Source: NORP259 sp041398705
GTDB lineage: Bacteria; Planctomycetota; UBA1135; GCA-002686595
Direction: 5' to 3'
Assembly: GCA_041398705.1 (NCBI GenBank)
Contig: JAWKUI010000008.1
Span: 62,001-126,000 of the forward strand
Length of the DNA stretch: 64,000 bases
This document shows, piece by piece, positions 7,512 through 15,857 of this stretch. Positions within the stretch are counted from its first letter, which is position 1. Each line of letters starts with the position of its first letter. The position numbers and the translations under genes are program-made. Under the pieces are notes generated by a model, which saw only the letters and a program-made list of their open reading frames with translations, made no database searches and was not told the DNA's origin.

Positions 7512-8888
7512 TTAGCGAGCGATAGGCTCGAACCAGGCGGAGAAATGCCGTAGCACGGGCGGTTCCTGGGCGATGCGCACGCCGCACAGGCGCTCGCGAT
7601 GCTCCCAGACCTGCTTCACGATCGCGATCACGTAGTCCATGTGGCTTTGCGTGTAGGTGCGGCGCGGGATGGCCAGGCGCACGAGTTCGTGGTGGGCGGG
7701 CAGGGCCGCGCCGGTTTCGGGATCCTTGCCGCCCAGCATCACGCTGCCGATCTCGCAGGAGCGGATGCCGCCGGCGAGGTAGAGTTCCGTCGCCAGCGAT
7801 TGGCCCGGGTACTCGTTCCACGGGATGTGCGGCAGGAAACGTGCGGCGTCGAGGAAGATCGCGTGGCCGCCGGCGGGTTGCAGTACGGGGATGCCGTGGG
7901 CGGCGAGGCGGTCGACCACGTAGCGGATCGAAGCGGTGCGGTAGTTGAGGTAGTCTTCCCGCAGGACTTCGTGCAGGCCCTGGGCAACCGCTTCGAGGTC
8001 GCGGCCGGAGAGGCCGCCGTAGGTGGGGAAGCCTTCGGTCACCACCAGTCGGCGGCGCAGTTCCGCCGCCAATTCGGCGTCGCGGCAGGCGAGGAACCCG
8101 CCGATGTTGGCCATGCCGTCCTTCTTCGCGCTCATCGTGCAGCCGTCGGCGAGGGCGAACATGTCGTGCACGATGCCGGCGATCGCCCGTTCGGATTGGC
8201 CTTCTTCGCGCTGTTTGATGAACCAGGCGTTTTCGGCGAAGCGGCAGGCGTCGATGAAGAACGGCACCCCGAACTCGTCGCAAAGCGCGCGGATGCCGCG
8301 CATGTTTTCAAGGGACACCGGCTGGCCGCCGCCTGCGTTGTTGGTGACGGTGACCATCACTAGGCTGACCGCGGAGCCGTGTTTCTCGAGGGCGGCGTGC
8401 AAGGCCTTCAGGTCGATGTTGCCCTTGAACGGCAGCTCGGCCTGGGTGTCCTTGGATTCGGGGCAGGGCAAGTCGACGGCCCGGGCGCCGCTGGCTTCGG
8501 CGTTGGCGCGGGTGGTGTCGAAGTGCGTGTTGTTGAGCACCACGCGGCCTTTGCCGCCGTAGACGCCGAAGAGCAGGTTCTCGGCGGCGCGCCCCTGGTG
8601 GGTGGGGATGACCTCGGGGAAACCCAGGATCGTCTGCACCGCATCGGCGAAACGCAGGTAGCTGGGCGAGCCAGCGTAACTCTCATCGCCGCGCATTACC
8701 GCTGCCCACTGCTCGCTGCTCATCGCCCCGGTGCCGCTATCGGTCAATAGGTCGATGATCACGTCCTGGCTGTGCAACAGGAACAGGTTGCCGTGGGCGG
8801 CGTGCAGCAGGGCCTCGCGCTCGGGGCGCTCGGTCATACGAATGGGTTCAACGCTTTTGATGCGGAAGGGCTCGATGATGGGCAGCAT
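7512..8888 (-). CDS. tnaA: Tryptophanase (tryptophan indole-lyase)
   Basis: A 458-residue PLP enzyme of the beta-eliminating lyase family that splits L-tryptophan to indole, pyruvate and ammonia. The PLP lysine is Lys256 in MSAKKDGMANIGG. The related tyrosine phenol-lyases place an arginine (Arg381 in Citrobacter) in a MERG motif where this protein has Ile380 in GIRSCEIGSVMLG, matching the tryptophanase EIG pattern. The C-terminal VLRHFSAWF (His448) also matches tryptophanase His463. Length is near the family's ~470. No tnaC-type leader peptide was found: a terminator hairpin and the porin gene lie directly upstream. Tyrosine phenol-lyase is the main alternative. Confidence 0.88.
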   Translation of the reverse strand: MLPIIEPFRIKSVEPIRMTERPEREALLHAAHGNLFLLHSQDVIIDLLTDSGTGAMSSEQWAAVMRGDESYAGSPSYLRFADAVQTILGFPEVIPTHQGRAAENLLFGVYGGKGRVVLNNTHFDTTRANAEASGARAVDLPCPESKDTQAELPFKGNIDLKALHAALEKHGSAVSLVMVTVTNNAGGGQPVSLENMRGIRALCDEFGVPFFIDACRFAENAWFIKQREEGQSERAIAGIVHDMFALADGCTMSAKKDGMANIGGFLACRDAELAAELRRRLVVTEGFPTYGGLSGRDLEAVAQGLHEVLREDYLNYRTASIRYVVDRLAAHGIPVLQPAGGHAIFLDAARFLPHIPWNEYPGQSLATELYLAGGIRSCEIGSVMLGGKDPETGAALPAHHELVRLAIPRRTYTQSHMDYVIAIVKQVWEHRERLCGVRIAQEPPVLRHFSAWFEPIAR

Positions 8889-8903
8889 GGTCGGGATATG
8901 GAG

Positions 8904-8936
8904 GGGCCCTTCCCAAGGGGCTCGAGGGAAGGGCCC
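8904..8936 (-). terminator. Terminator hairpin after the porin gene
   Basis: GGGCCCTTCCC (8904-8914) pairs with GGGAAGGGCCC (8926-8936), an 11-bp stem with an 11-base loop. It lies between the stop of the porin gene and the start of tnaA on the minus strand, so it would separate the two transcripts or allow partial read-through into tnaA. Confidence 0.65.
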
Positions 8937-8983
8937 GGTTGCGGGGCCGCCCGCGCAGGCCGGGCGGCTGGAAGCAGGTTGGA

Positions 8984-10270
8984 TCAGAAGCTCATGTCGG
9001 CCCAGAGCCAGTACTTGGTGGTGTCGGCGAAGCCGCTACCGTTCTCCGCGCTGAAGTCCGCGTACTTGAGGCCGAAGGTGAGGCCGTCCGCCCAGGCGTA
9101 ACCAGCGGAGAAGTCGAGTTCGGTGCCGTAGTCGGCGCTGCTCGAGTCAGCCGAGAAGCTGTGGTAGACGCCGGTCAAAGTGACTTTGTCGAACTTGCCG
9201 GAAGCGAGGAAGTAGGTGTCTTCCAGACCGTTGGTCGGGGTCGAGAGGAACATGTCCGCCCAGCCGTTGAAGGCGTGCAGGGTCGCCAGCGGGGTGTTGA
9301 ACTGGCCGTCGGTGCCATCGCCTTCCAGCAGTTCGTAGCCAAGCTTGAACTTGTAGGTTTTGATCCCCATGCCGATTTCACCCAGCATGTAGTTGGCGTC
9401 GACGTTGTTCGGGTTGTCCCCGGCATCCTTCTGCATGGCGTACTCCACGGCATACAGGATCTTCTGGTCGTCGTTCAGGGCGTGGTCGCCGGCCAGGCGG
9501 GCGCCCATGGTGTTGGTGGAGATGGAGTCGATGTCCAGGTCCAGCAGGTAGTCGTAGACCGCGAGGTCGCCGACACCGTCGATCTTGTGGGCCAGGTGCA
9601 GCAGGTGGGCCTGGGCGCCGATGTCACCGGCGGCGTGGAAGTCACCGTTGATCCGGTTGGCGTTCTGCACGTAGGCGTACAGCAGGTTGACGCCTTCGAT
9701 GGCATCGCTCACGACGGCCACGGCGTCGAAGGACTGGTGGTTCTGGCGCCAGCCGACGTTGCCGATGAAGCGGGCGTTGTCGAGCACGACTTCCTGGCGG
9801 CCGACCTTGGCGAGGGTCTTGTCGTCGAAGGAGTAGATCAGGTAGGCCTGGTTGACTTCGCCACCGGCGGGGTCGGCGATCACCGGGCGGCTGGAGTTGC
9901 CGTTGATGGTGCTGTTGTAGCTGCTGTCACCGATCGGCTGCACGTCTTCGAATTCGAGGGCGCCGGTGAATTTGCCGTACTTGCCGAGCTTGTAGCCGAG
10001 CACGGTGCGCAGGGTGAAGGCGCTGGCTTCCTTGTTGAAGCCGTCCACGTCGACGTTTTCAAAGCGCGGGCGCAGGTTCAGGTAGGCTTCACCGGATCCC
10101 AGCCATTCGCGCAGACCGGCCCAGCCTTCTTTGGCGGACTGGTTGAGCTGATCCATCTCGCTTCCGGTGGCGGGCTCTTGAAGCGGAGCGGCGGTCGCCA
10201 CGGAGGACAGAAGAGCGAAGGCGGTCAGGGAAGCAAGCGGCACCAGGGTGCCTTGGCGTTGGCGTTTCAT
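8984..10270 (-). CDS. Alginate-export-type outer-membrane porin
   Basis: A 428-residue exported protein with a classical signal peptide (MKRQRQ then a hydrophobic core, cleavage near ALLSSVATAA). The rest is alternating beta-strand sequence, with a YLNLRPRFENVDVDGF first strand, VGRQEVVLDNARFIGNVGWR, and a C-terminal aromatic strand ending in WADMSF, as expected for BAM-inserted barrels. The GRQ..LD..RFIG..WRQN pattern is typical of the alginate_exp (AlgE-like) family, which includes many generic porins. Substrate is unknown. Its start faces the respiratory operon across a 456-base region, so the two may share regulation. Confidence 0.8.
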   Translation of the reverse strand: MKRQRQGTLVPLASLTAFALLSSVATAAPLQEPATGSEMDQLNQSAKEGWAGLREWLGSGEAYLNLRPRFENVDVDGFNKEASAFTLRTVLGYKLGKYGKFTGALEFEDVQPIGDSSYNSTINGNSSRPVIADPAGGEVNQAYLIYSFDDKTLAKVGRQEVVLDNARFIGNVGWRQNHQSFDAVAVVSDAIEGVNLLYAYVQNANRINGDFHAAGDIGAQAHLLHLAHKIDGVGDLAVYDYLLDLDIDSISTNTMGARLAGDHALNDDQKILYAVEYAMQKDAGDNPNNVDANYMLGEIGMGIKTYKFKLGYELLEGDGTDGQFNTPLATLHAFNGWADMFLSTPTNGLEDTYFLASGKFDKVTLTGVYHSFSADSSSADYGTELDFSAGYAWADGLTFGLKYADFSAENGSGFADTTKYWLWADMSF

Positions 10271-10726
10271 TGCCGTTTCGATTGTCTTTGGGGTTGCCTG
10301 TCCGCCACCAGACCTACCAGGTCTGCGGGTTGGGCAGGGGAACGAGTTGCGTTTCCAAAATCTCAGGCGGAGGGTTCCGCCGGCGATTCCGGGAACCGCC
10401 TTGAGGGCAGAAAGCTAAGCAAAACACGCGCACGGGGTGCGTGCGATTTCCGTGATTTTTCTATGTGTATTTGCGCGCTGTGAAACTGCGATTCTGTCTC
10501 GCTGCAAGCGGAATGAGATCGGCTTGCATTGCCGATTTGGCCGCCGGACTCGCACGTTTACGGTGGGATTTGGCAGTTGAGATCATGACTCATTGGCGCA
10601 TGATGTTTGTTGTAGTTGTTGCTTTGATAACTCGCAGCGAAAGAGAATTCTCAGTGAAAACTATGGCTCTCGATTTCATTCGACGAAGGGAAGCGTACCG
10701 TACACGCCCCTTGAGGAGGTAACCCC
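10271..10726. promoter_or_regulatory. AT-richer divergent promoter region upstream of the cytochrome operon
   Basis: This 456-base gap lies between the porin (minus) and the tetraheme cytochrome operon (plus). The part from about 10440 to 10680 is clearly AT-richer than its surroundings. It holds a perfect 10-base palindrome GAGAATTCTC at 10643-10652 and an ATCATG...CATGAT inverted pair near 10583-10605, both possible operator sites. A very strong Shine-Dalgarno AGGAGGT (10714-10720) sits 6 bases before the GTG start at 10727. I can name no regulator or sigma-factor box with confidence. Confidence 0.5.
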
Positions 10727-11380
10727 GTGAAAGCCGTGATCCCCGTCGTCTTTCTGTTGCTTGCGGCAGCCTTCTTGCTGAACGCAAGTCCCGGTCAGGC
10801 CGATCTCCCTGGAACCCCCGAATTCGATCGCCAACTGCTGCAGGTCGGTTCGAACCGCGATGCGATGAGCGACCCGCCGTACGCCATCCAAGCGGGTCTG
10901 CAGATGACCTGCGCCGAGTGCCACGGCCTCTTCGATTCGAAACCCGGTTCCGGTCGTTCCGAGCACAAGCAGCACGGTCATATCTCCCTCAGCCACGGCA
11001 TGAACAACTCGTGTTACGGGTGCCACTCCCAGCAGGATCGCAACAAGCTGATCCTCAAGGGGGATGAGGAGATCGCCTACGCGGATACCCCGCTGCTCTG
11101 CGCCTCCTGCCACGGCACCACCTTCCGCGACTGGGAACGCGGAATGCACGGCCGTACCAACGGCTTCTGGGACAAGGAACGCGGTCCCCAGGTCCGCCAG
11201 ACCTGCACCCAGTGCCACGACCCGCACTCCCCGGCCTTTGCCCCGCTGGCGCCCCTTCCCGGGCCCAACACCCGCCTGATGGGCGAGCCGGTCGACCAGG
11301 ACGCCCACCATGGGGGGCACCACAACCCGCTGGACTTGTCCGGACTCAAGCACGCCTGGGAGGCTCAGAACCATGAGTGA
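10727..11380 (+). CDS. Exported tetraheme cytochrome c
   Basis: A 217-residue protein with an N-terminal hydrophobic segment (VIPVVFLLLAAAFLL), either a signal peptide or a membrane anchor. It has exactly four CxxCH heme sites: CAECH 62-66, CYGCH 96-100, CASCH 125-129 and CTQCH 160-164. Extra histidines (for example in HKQHGHISLSHG) can supply the second axial ligands. GTG is the start because AGGAGGT precedes it at good spacing. It heads the operon and overlaps the ferredoxin gene by 8 bases. It probably passes electrons between the ferredoxin/NrfD module and the octaheme enzyme. Its heme pattern fits multiheme electron carriers of Dsr, Hmc or Qrc-type complexes rather than NapC/NrfH. Confidence 0.88.
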   Translation: MKAVIPVVFLLLAAAFLLNASPGQADLPGTPEFDRQLLQVGSNRDAMSDPPYAIQAGLQMTCAECHGLFDSKPGSGRSEHKQHGHISLSHGMNNSCYGCHSQQDRNKLILKGDEEIAYADTPLLCASCHGTTFRDWERGMHGRTNGFWDKERGPQVRQTCTQCHDPHSPAFAPLAPLPGPNTRLMGEPVDQDAHHGGHHNPLDLSGLKHAWEAQNHE

Positions 11381-12323
11381 GACCACTGGAATGGGCCGGC
11401 GCAGCTTCCTGCGCGGCGGGCTGTCGGTCGCGGCGGGGATGGGGGCCTTCGTGGCCGCCCTCCGGCCCCTGGCCGACATGGACCCCGACGACGTCCCCTC
11501 CATGGAGGGCTTCCTGCAGAAGCACTACAAGGAGATGAACGAGACCGAGATGAACCAGGCCCTGGCGCGCATCGCCAAGCGGGTCGAGGATCGCTACGGG
11601 GTCGTTCCCAACGTGCGCGACGTGCGGTCCCAGGAAGGGGTGGAGTTCGTCTACGCCCTCAACCTGTCCCGCTGCATCGGCTGCCGCCGCTGCGTGCACG
11701 CCTGCGTGGCGGAGAACAACCAGAGCCGGTCGCCGGAGATCCAGTACATCCGCGTGCTGGAGATGCCGCGCGGGACCCTGGATCCCGAGCAAGGCAACCA
11801 CAACTACGATCGGCCCACGGTCCCCGACGAGGACCACTTCTACATGCCGATCCAGTGCCACCAGTGCGCCAACCCGCCCTGCGTGAAGGTCTGCCCCGTG
11901 GAGGCCACCTGGACCGAACCCGACGGCATCACTGTGGTCGACTACGACTGGTGCATCGGTTGCCGCTACTGCGAAGCCGCTTGTCCGTACTGGGCGCGCC
12001 GCTTCAACTTCGCCAAGCCGGAGATCCCGGCGGAGCAGATCAACCCGGAGATGGCCTACCTGTCGAACCGCCCGCGGTCGATGGGGGTCATGGAGAAGTG
12101 CACCTTCTGCCTGCACCGCACCCGCGAGGGCAAGATGCCCGCGTGCCTCGAGATCTGCCCGGTGGGGGCGCGCAAGTTCGGCAACATCCTCGATCCGGAG
12201 AGTGAAGTCGCCCAGATCCTGCGCACCAAGCGGGTGTTCGTGCTGAAAGCCGAACAGAACACCCTGCCGCGCTTCTTCTACTACTTCGACGAGCGCTACC
12301 CGCAGGGAGGACGCGAGCAATGA
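11373..12323 (+). CDS. Tat-exported four-cluster ferredoxin subunit (DsrO/TtrB/NrfC-like)
   Basis: A 316-residue iron-sulfur protein. The twin-arginine signal RRSFLRGGLSVAAG at residues 8-21 sends it folded to the periplasm. Four cysteine clusters follow: CIGCRRCVHAC, CHQCANPPCVKVCP, CIGCRYCEAACP and a spaced CTFCLHRTREGKMPACLEIC. This is the usual arrangement of [4Fe-4S] subunits that sit on NrfD/PsrC membrane proteins. ATG 11373 overlaps the end of the cytochrome gene; an upstream frame at 11310 runs inside that gene and was rejected. The Tat signal indicates a periplasmic position like DsrO, between the quinone-binding NrfD subunit and the cytochromes. Confidence 0.9.
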   Translation: MSETTGMGRRSFLRGGLSVAAGMGAFVAALRPLADMDPDDVPSMEGFLQKHYKEMNETEMNQALARIAKRVEDRYGVVPNVRDVRSQEGVEFVYALNLSRCIGCRRCVHACVAENNQSRSPEIQYIRVLEMPRGTLDPEQGNHNYDRPTVPDEDHFYMPIQCHQCANPPCVKVCPVEATWTEPDGITVVDYDWCIGCRYCEAACPYWARRFNFAKPEIPAEQINPEMAYLSNRPRSMGVMEKCTFCLHRTREGKMPACLEICPVGARKFGNILDPESEVAQILRTKRVFVLKAEQNTLPRFFYYFDERYPQGGREQ

Positions 12324-13555
12324 AAGAATACCTGCGTTTCCTGTATCGGTGCTTCCGCGTCAGCTTCGTTGGCGATTGGCGCTACCACACCTGGATGCTG
12401 GTGCTGTCGGTGTTGGCCCTGCTCGGGCTCAATGCCTACGCCCAACAGCTGGCCCACGGCCTGGCCGTGACCGGCATGACCGATCAAGTCTCCTGGGGCA
12501 TGTACATCGCAAACTTCACCTTCCTGGTGGGTATGGCGGCGGCGGCGGTGATGCTGGTCATCCCCGTCTACCTGTACAAGAACAAGGAGCTGCACGATCT
12601 GGTGATCTTCGGCGAGTTGCTCGCCGTGGCGGCCATCCTCATGTGCCTGATGTTCGTGACGGTGGACTTGGGTCGCCCGGACCGCTTCATGCACCTGATC
12701 CAGCGCTTCAACTTCCCGGATTCGATGCTGGCCTGGGACGTGATCGTGCTGAACGGGTACTTGCTGCTCAACCTGCACATCTGCGGGTATCTGATCTACT
12801 GCGCCTACCGCGGCCGCAAGCCCAGCAAGGCGTTCTACATCCCGTTCGTGTTCGTGGCGATCGTGTGGGCCGTGAGCATCCACACCGTGACCGCGTTCCT
12901 GTACGCCGGCCTCGGCGGCCGCCCGTTCTGGAACTCGGCCGTGCTCGCCCCGCGCTTCCTGGCGTCGGCTTTCGCGGCCGGTCCCGCCTTCCTGATCCTG
13001 ACCCTGCGCATCATCGGCACCCAGACCTCCTACAGGGTCCCGCCGAAAGCCTTGGACACCCTGCGCAAGATCGTCACGGTCGCCCTGGCCATCAACTTGT
13101 TCCTGCTGGCGGCCGAGGTCTTCACCGAGTTCTACACGGATTCCGCCCATGCGGTTTCGGCCCAATACCTGTTCCTCGGACTGCACGGCAAACACGGACT
13201 GGTGCCCTGGATCTGGTCCGCCATCGCGCTCAACGTCGCGGCCCTGACCGTGCTGTTCCTCCCGCCCCTGGCCCACCGGCCTGGCTGGCAGAACTTCGCC
13301 TGCGTGGCGATGATCATCGGCATCTGGATCGAGAAGGGCATGGGCCTGATCGTGCCCGCCTTCATTCCGACGCCCATCGGCGAGCTCGTGGAGTACACCC
13401 CGAGCCTGCAGGAAACCCTGATCTGCCTGGGCATCTGGGCGGCGGGCCTGCTGCTGTACACGATCTTCGTGCGCGTCACCATCCCCGTGCTTTCGGGTCG
13501 CCTCACGGTGGACCGGGAGTACGAGTTTCCCTCCCCTGCCCAAACACCCCAGTGA
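12320..13555 (+). CDS. NrfD/PsrC-family quinone-interacting membrane subunit
   Basis: A 411-residue integral membrane protein with about nine to ten hydrophobic helices (for example WMLVLSVLALLGLNAY and IVTVALAINLFLLAAEVF). The layout is that of the NrfD/PsrC/DsrP family, which binds quinone and exchanges electrons with a partner ferredoxin without heme. ATG 12320 overlaps the ferredoxin stop (ATGA) and has AGGGAGG upstream. The two genes are therefore translationally coupled and encode one complex. The direction of electron flow cannot be read from the sequence, but with a periplasmic ferredoxin and downstream octaheme cytochrome, quinol oxidation that feeds the cytochromes is most likely. 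Confidence 0.9.
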   Translation: MKEYLRFLYRCFRVSFVGDWRYHTWMLVLSVLALLGLNAYAQQLAHGLAVTGMTDQVSWGMYIANFTFLVGMAAAAVMLVIPVYLYKNKELHDLVIFGELLAVAAILMCLMFVTVDLGRPDRFMHLIQRFNFPDSMLAWDVIVLNGYLLLNLHICGYLIYCAYRGRKPSKAFYIPFVFVAIVWAVSIHTVTAFLYAGLGGRPFWNSAVLAPRFLASAFAAGPAFLILTLRIIGTQTSYRVPPKALDTLRKIVTVALAINLFLLAAEVFTEFYTDSAHAVSAQYLFLGLHGKHGLVPWIWSAIALNVAALTVLFLPPLAHRPGWQNFACVAMIIGIWIEKGMGLIVPAFIPTPIGELVEYTPSLQETLICLGIWAAGLLLYTIFVRVTIPVLSGRLTVDREYEFPSPAQTPQ

Positions 13556-13583
13556 GGGCAATTCCCTACCAAAGGTGGATTCA

Positions 13584-15134
13584 ATGGCCATCAAGATCCT
13601 GACCTTGGGTACATACGCTGCTGCCGTGGCGTGTGCTTCCTACTTTGCGCCGGAACCCGCATCGGAACCGGCTTCCCAACCTCCCCCGATCGTCACATCG
13701 TCCAATCCCGCTCCGGCGGCCGTGGATCCGATTGCTGCGTTCGTGCACCCCGCCGCCACCCAGGCGATCGGCTTGCCGGAAATGTCCGCCAAGTCGAAGG
13801 AATGCATCGAGTGCCACAAGAAGACCAACCACGCGCTGTACCAGCAGTGGGGTGCCAGCAAGCACTACCGCGGCAACGTGGGCTGCTATGAATGCCATGC
13901 CGCCCAAGAAGGCGACAAAGACGGCTTCATGCACTACGACCACCTGATCGCGGTGATCGTGAGCCCGAAGGACTGCGCCCGCTGCCACCAACGCGAAGTC
14001 ACCGAATTCCTGGGATCGCACCACGCCAAGGCGGGTCGCATCCTCGGTTCGCTCGACAACGTACTGGCGGAAGTCGTGGAAGGCAACAAGGGTCTCAAGA
14101 CCCCCGCGCACCCCGAAGGCGTGTCCGCGGCTGCCGTCAGCGGTTGCTGGCAGTGCCACGGATCCGAGATCAAGGTGCTCGCGGACGGCTCGCTGGATCC
14201 GGCGACCTGGCCGAACACCGGCATCGGCCGTTTGAACCCGGACGGAACCGAAGGTTCCTGCGCCGCGTGCCACTCGCGCCACACCTTCTCGGCTGCCCAG
14301 GCCCGTCACCCCGACACCTGCGGTAAGTGCCACCTGGGCCCGGATCACCCGCAAAAGGAGATCTATGAGGAGTCCAAGCACGGCATCGCCTTCTTCGCCA
14401 ACATCGACAAGATGAACCTCGAGTCCAACAAGTGGATCGTGGGCGAGGACTACAGCGCGGCTCCGACCTGTGCCACCTGCCACATGTCGGCCACGAAGAC
14501 CCAGGACGTCACCCACGACATCGGTATGCGCATCAGCTGGAACAACCGGCCGGTCGTGTCCGTGCGTCCGGAGACCTCCGATGCCAAGATGGGCCTGCCC
14601 GGCGCGAATGTGCCGTGGCAAGTGCGTCGCGTGCAGATGAAAGACGTCTGCATGAACTGCCACAACGAGGGTTGGGTGGACAACTTCTACGTGCAGTACG
14701 ACGGTCTCGTCGAGCTGTACAACGAGAAGTTCGCCAAGCCGGGCCTGCGGCTCTACAACGCCGCCAAGCCGCTGCTCAAGCCGGTCAACTTCAGCAACAA
14801 GCTGGATTGGATCTGGTTCGAGGTGTGGCACCACGAAGGCCGTCGTGCCCGTCACGGCGCTTCGATGATGGGTCCGGACTACACCCACTGGCACGGCACC
14901 TACGAGATCGCCATGCACTTCTACACCAAGATGCTGCCCGAAATGGAGCACTTGATCGAGATGCACAAGGACTCGTCGGATCCGGCCAAGGCGGCTGCTG
15001 CTGCCAACCTGCGTAAGGAGATCGACGCGGTGCTCGCCACCGAGGATCACCGCTGGTACACCGGCAACATGGATCCCGAAGAAGCCGCGCGCCGCAAGGC
15101 CGCCGCGGAAGAATTCAAAGCCCGCTACAAGTAG
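13584..15134 (+). CDS. Octaheme cytochrome c of the hydroxylamine oxidoreductase (HAO) family
   Basis: A 516-residue exported protein; ATG 13584 is preferred over GTG 13575 because AAAGGTGG lies just upstream. The N-terminal hydrophobic segment ends in AVAC (Cys17), possibly a lipoprotein anchor. Eight CxxCH sites lie at 74-78, 101-105, 131-135, 188-192, 226-230, 246-250, 296-300 and 356-360, followed by a helical C-terminal domain. This count, spacing and tail fit octaheme HAO. The fourth site (CWQCH) would be the catalytic heme. The segment MMGPDYTHWHGTY (428-440) has Tyr433 and Tyr440, in the region where true HAO carries the tyrosine that cross-links to heme P460. Whether it oxidises hydroxylamine or reduces nitrite or hydroxylamine is open. 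Confidence 0.88.
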   Translation: MAIKILTLGTYAAAVACASYFAPEPASEPASQPPPIVTSSNPAPAAVDPIAAFVHPAATQAIGLPEMSAKSKECIECHKKTNHALYQQWGASKHYRGNVGCYECHAAQEGDKDGFMHYDHLIAVIVSPKDCARCHQREVTEFLGSHHAKAGRILGSLDNVLAEVVEGNKGLKTPAHPEGVSAAAVSGCWQCHGSEIKVLADGSLDPATWPNTGIGRLNPDGTEGSCAACHSRHTFSAAQARHPDTCGKCHLGPDHPQKEIYEESKHGIAFFANIDKMNLESNKWIVGEDYSAAPTCATCHMSATKTQDVTHDIGMRISWNNRPVVSVRPETSDAKMGLPGANVPWQVRRVQMKDVCMNCHNEGWVDNFYVQYDGLVELYNEKFAKPGLRLYNAAKPLLKPVNFSNKLDWIWFEVWHHEGRRARHGASMMGPDYTHWHGTYEIAMHFYTKMLPEMEHLIEMHKDSSDPAKAAAAANLRKEIDAVLATEDHRWYTGNMDPEEAARRKAAAEEFKARYK

Positions 15135-15199
15135 GCTCTGACTCCCTGGGCGGGCCCGCCGCGTGCGGGTCCGCCCCGACCCCTTGCCCCCCGAATGCC

Positions 15200-15745
15200 A
15201 TGCGCGAAACCCTGAATCTGACCGAAGAAGACGGCCTCCAGGCCCTGCGCATGCACCTGCAGGAGCGCGCCCGCGTGGCGCACCTGCGTTACCCCGACCT
15301 GGGGCAGGAGTCCTCCCTGCGCGCCCTGCTGCGCGACGGCGAGATCGTGCGGTTCCCGGTGGAGTTGCGCTTCGGCACCGAAGGCCTGATTCCCGGCGAG
15401 TTCGCCCACGCCGAACCCAAGGAAGACCGCGCCGCCGCGGGCTTCACCCTGTTCGTACACCCGCAATTCGAGGGCCGCTGGGCCGATCTGGCCCCGCTCG
15501 TGCTCTACCACGTGCCCAGCATCAACTACCTGGACGTGGCCGGTGCGGAAGAAGCCGAGCTGTTCGGGGCCACGGCCCTGGGCCTCGACATCGAAGACTA
15601 CTACAAACGCATTTGTACCCTGGCGGATGAATTGGGACCCGCTCCGGTGGATCCCCTTGCCGCATCTGTTCCGGGAGCCGATGGATTGGGCGGTTGCGGC
15701 ACTCACCAGTGCAGCTGCCAGGGTCCGGCCAGCGAGGTGCCCTAG
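15200..15745 (+). CDS. Uncharacterised protein with Cys-rich C-terminal tail, last gene of the cytochrome operon
   Basis: A 181-residue soluble protein without a signal peptide. I do not recognise the family. The body is mixed alpha/beta and acidic. The C-terminus ends in a GGCGTHQCSC motif, a likely metal or cluster-binding tail. It starts 65 bases after the octaheme cytochrome gene with no terminator between them, and a good terminator follows it, so it appears to be the last cistron of the respiratory operon. A role in metal handling or maturation of the complex would fit the tail and the location, but this is inference. Confidence 0.7.
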   Translation: MRETLNLTEEDGLQALRMHLQERARVAHLRYPDLGQESSLRALLRDGEIVRFPVELRFGTEGLIPGEFAHAEPKEDRAAAGFTLFVHPQFEGRWADLAPLVLYHVPSINYLDVAGAEEAELFGATALGLDIEDYYKRICTLADELGPAPVDPLAASVPGADGLGGCGTHQCSCQGPASEVP

Positions 15746-15795
15746 CTTCCTTCGCGAGCCACGGCCGTTCCTCAGAGGGTAACGGCGCAAATGCA

Positions 15796-15823
15796 GCGGG
15801 CGACGTTCTTGGACGTCGCCCGC
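15796..15823. terminator. Bidirectional terminator closing the cytochrome operon
   Basis: GCGGGCGACGT (15796-15806) pairs with ACGTCGCCCGC (15813-15823) around a 6-base loop, followed by CTTGTCT. It lies between converging genes and should end both the cytochrome operon and the radical SAM transcript. Confidence 0.85.
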
Positions 15824-15857
15824 CTTGTCTGTGGGGACCAGGGACTGGGCCCGCGCG

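Noticed and set aside
7512..8888. Tyrosine phenol-lyase identity
   Set aside because: The tyrosine-specific Arg of the MERG motif is Ile380 here, and the C-terminal RHFSAWF matches tryptophanase.
10465..10722. Small 85-codon gene upstream of the tetraheme cytochrome
   Set aside because: Arg/Leu-rich frame without a ribosome-binding site, crossing the Shine-Dalgarno region of the operon; more likely promoter DNA.
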